Of a DNA stretch of 10,243 bases, positions 9,126 to 10,243 are shown piece after piece. The translations under genes and the position numbers were made by a program. This DNA is from Acidianus hospitalis. GTDB taxonomy: Archaea; Thermoproteota; Thermoprotei_A; Sulfolobales; Sulfolobaceae. Numbering within the stretch: the first letter of the stretch is position 1; the number at the start of each line of letters is the position of its first letter. Below the pieces are notes generated by a model, which worked only from the letters and a program-made list of their open reading frames with translations, was not told the DNA's origin and ran no database searches. The stretch is taken from positions 1 to 10,243 of the forward strand of contig QEFD01000111.1 in assembly GCA_003086435.1 (NCBI GenBank). The letters are read 5' to 3'.

Positions 9126-10145
9126 ATGTCATATAATAAGATACAGATTTCTCATGGTAATGGAGGTAAAGAAACTCAGCAACTATTGCAGAGGCTCTTC
9201 TTTTCTAGACTTCCACTAGAGCTAAAGAGGGTAAAAGGAGGAGTGGGAATAGATTATCCAGACGACGGAGCAGTTCTCCAAAATAACCTAGTAGTTGCCA
9301 CAGATTCCCATACTGTAAATCCCTATTTCTTTCCAGGCGGAGATATAGGATATCTTGCAGTCTCTGGTACCTTAAATGACGTAATAATGATGGGAGCCAA
9401 GCCAATAGCCATGTTGGACTCAATTGTAGTTTCTGAAGGATTTCCGATTGATGACCTTGAAAAGATTACTGGATCTATGATAGAATTATTAAAAAAATAT
9501 AATATTCCTCTGGTGGGTGGAGACTTTAAGGTAATTGAAGAAACGGCTATGAAGAATTCTATCATAATAAATACAGTCGGCTTAGGAGTTGTCGAAACTG
9601 GAAGTCCTATAGTAGATGCTATAAAACCTGGAGATAAAATAATAGTTACCGGGCCTGTAGGAGTTCACGGTGCAGTAATTGCCGCAATGCAATACAACAT
9701 ATCTACAAACCTTAAAAGCGACGTAAGACCATTGTTCGAATTACTTGAGGTATTCAGTAAGTTTAAAGGCTATATTCACGCTGCAAGAGACCCTACAAGA
9801 GGTGGATTAGCTGCTACATTAAACGAGTGGGCACAGTTAACAGGTAACGTAATAGTAATTGAAGAAGCAAAAGTCCCAGTATTAGAGGACGTTAAAGCCA
9901 TAACTGAAGTTACCGGACTGGATCCGTTGAATCTAGCCAGTGAAGGCGTTGGCGTACTGGCAGTAGATAGTAACGTTGAGGACGACGTTCTGGAAACCCT
10001 AAAAAGCTTAGGATTTGAGCCTGCAAGTATTGGATATGTAGTTGAACCTAAAAGCGAGAAAGGAATAGTTGTTGCAAAGACTGCAGTAGGGGGAGCAAAA
10101 ATATTAGAAATGCCCACAGGAGATATCGTACCTAGAATATGCTAG
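9126..10145 (+). CDS. hypE: Hydrogenase maturation protein HypE (thiocarbamoyl dehydratase)
   Basis: HypE receives a carbamoyl group from HypF on its C-terminal cysteine and dehydrates it with ATP to a thiocyanate, the source of the cyanide ligands. It belongs to the AIR synthase/PurM-like ATP-binding fold. The visible family motifs are SHGNGGK near residues 9-15, PDDGAVL at about 45-51, [20 protein letters not shown] and R221-DPTRGG-227. The protein ends in PRIC, so the catalytic terminal C339 is present. The length of 339 residues is normal. The ATG at 9126 is 6 nt after the hypC stop with only a weak ribosome site (GATGA at 9117-9121). HypF, its carbamoyl donor, is not in the window and must be encoded elsewhere or farther downstream. 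Confidence 0.97.
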   Translation: MSYNKIQISHGNGGKETQQLLQRLFFSRLPLELKRVKGGVGIDYPDDGAVLQNNLVVATDSHTVNPYFFPGGDIGYLAVSGTLNDVIMMGAKPIAMLDSIVVSEGFPIDDLEKITGSMIELLKKYNIPLVGGDFKVIEETAMKNSIIINTVGLGVVETGSPIVDAIKPGDKIIVTGPVGVHGAVIAAMQYNISTNLKSDVRPLFELLEVFSKFKGYIHAARDPTRGGLAATLNEWAQLTGNVIVIEEAKVPVLEDVKAITEVTGLDPLNLASEGVGVLAVDSNVEDDVLETLKSLGFEPASIGYVVEPKSEKGIVVAKTAVGGAKILEMPTGDIVPRIC

Positions 10146-10154
10146 TGATGTAAA

Positions 10155-10243
10155 ATGAGCGAAATAATAAAACTTGTCCAAGAATTGTTAGCTTTTAAGG
10201 ACGCAATTAAAGAAGAAATAACAAGGCCCATAAAACAAGAATT
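10155..10243 (+). CDS. Start of an unidentified gene (cut by right window edge)
   Basis: An open frame begins at ATG 10155, 9 nt after the hypE stop, preceded by GTGATG as a weak ribosome site. The 29 visible codons have no stop and encode a charged, helical N-terminus (MSEIIKLVQELLAF, then KDAIKEEI). It does not start like HypA, HypB or a hydrogenase maturation endopeptidase, so none of these is supported by what is visible. The spacing and direction make it a likely further member of the operon. Function unknown. Confidence 0.6.
   Translation, partial: MSEIIKLVQELLAFKDAIKEEITRPIKQE

Noticed and set aside
9205..10117. Minus-strand open frames at 9205-9423, 9323-9565 and 9776-10117 within hypE
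   Set aside because: All are opposite hypE, which has complete motifs through its terminal cysteine.

Overview
This window is AT-rich and reads as chromosome of a thermoacidophilic crenarchaeon, most likely of the order Sulfolobales (Acidianus, Sulfurisphaera or Metallosphaera-like; the genus cannot be fixed from sequence alone). The reasons are A/T-rich codon use, archaeal TATA-box promoters with a leaderless first gene, AGGTGA/GGGGTGA Shine-Dalgarno sites inside the operon, and an Isp-type membrane [NiFe] hydrogenase cluster of the kind described from Acidianus ambivalens.

Left part (about 1-997, minus strand): a twin-arginine translocation (Tat) module. It holds a canonical TatA (710-997), a second, divergent TatA/TatB-like protein (294-632), and the first 103 codons of TatC, which starts with GTG at 310 and runs off the left edge. 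Middle (998-1303): a divergent, gene-free control region with a TATA box for each direction and an array of GTTAAT half-sites, including a perfect 8-bp inverted repeat.

Right part (1304 to the end, plus strand): a tightly packed operon hynS-isp1-isp2-hynL, then a Rieske ferredoxin, an unrecognised 201-residue protein, hypD, hypC, hypE, and the first 29 codons of an unidentified gene. HynS carries a twin-arginine signal (S6-RRDFLK) and a C-terminal membrane anchor. HynL has no signal and should be co-exported with HynS. Isp1 is a probable b-type cytochrome that would carry electrons across the membrane to Isp2, a cytoplasmic HdrD/DsrK-like iron-sulfur protein. HypD, HypC and HypE build the Fe(CN)2CO part of the active site. 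HypA, HypB, HypF and the HynL endopeptidase are not in the window. The head-to-head Tat module would supply the export route.

The most interesting details are inside the enzyme. HynS has Asn where one cysteine ligand of the proximal cluster is expected. HynL has Ala where the near-universal proton-relay glutamate (RxEGH) sits, although the other outer-shell residues are kept, and it carries an inserted Cys-X4-Cys loop beside the canopy arginine. The mature HynL is very poor in Lys/Glu, while its 20-residue cleavable tail is highly charged, so the composition changes exactly at the predicted processing site.
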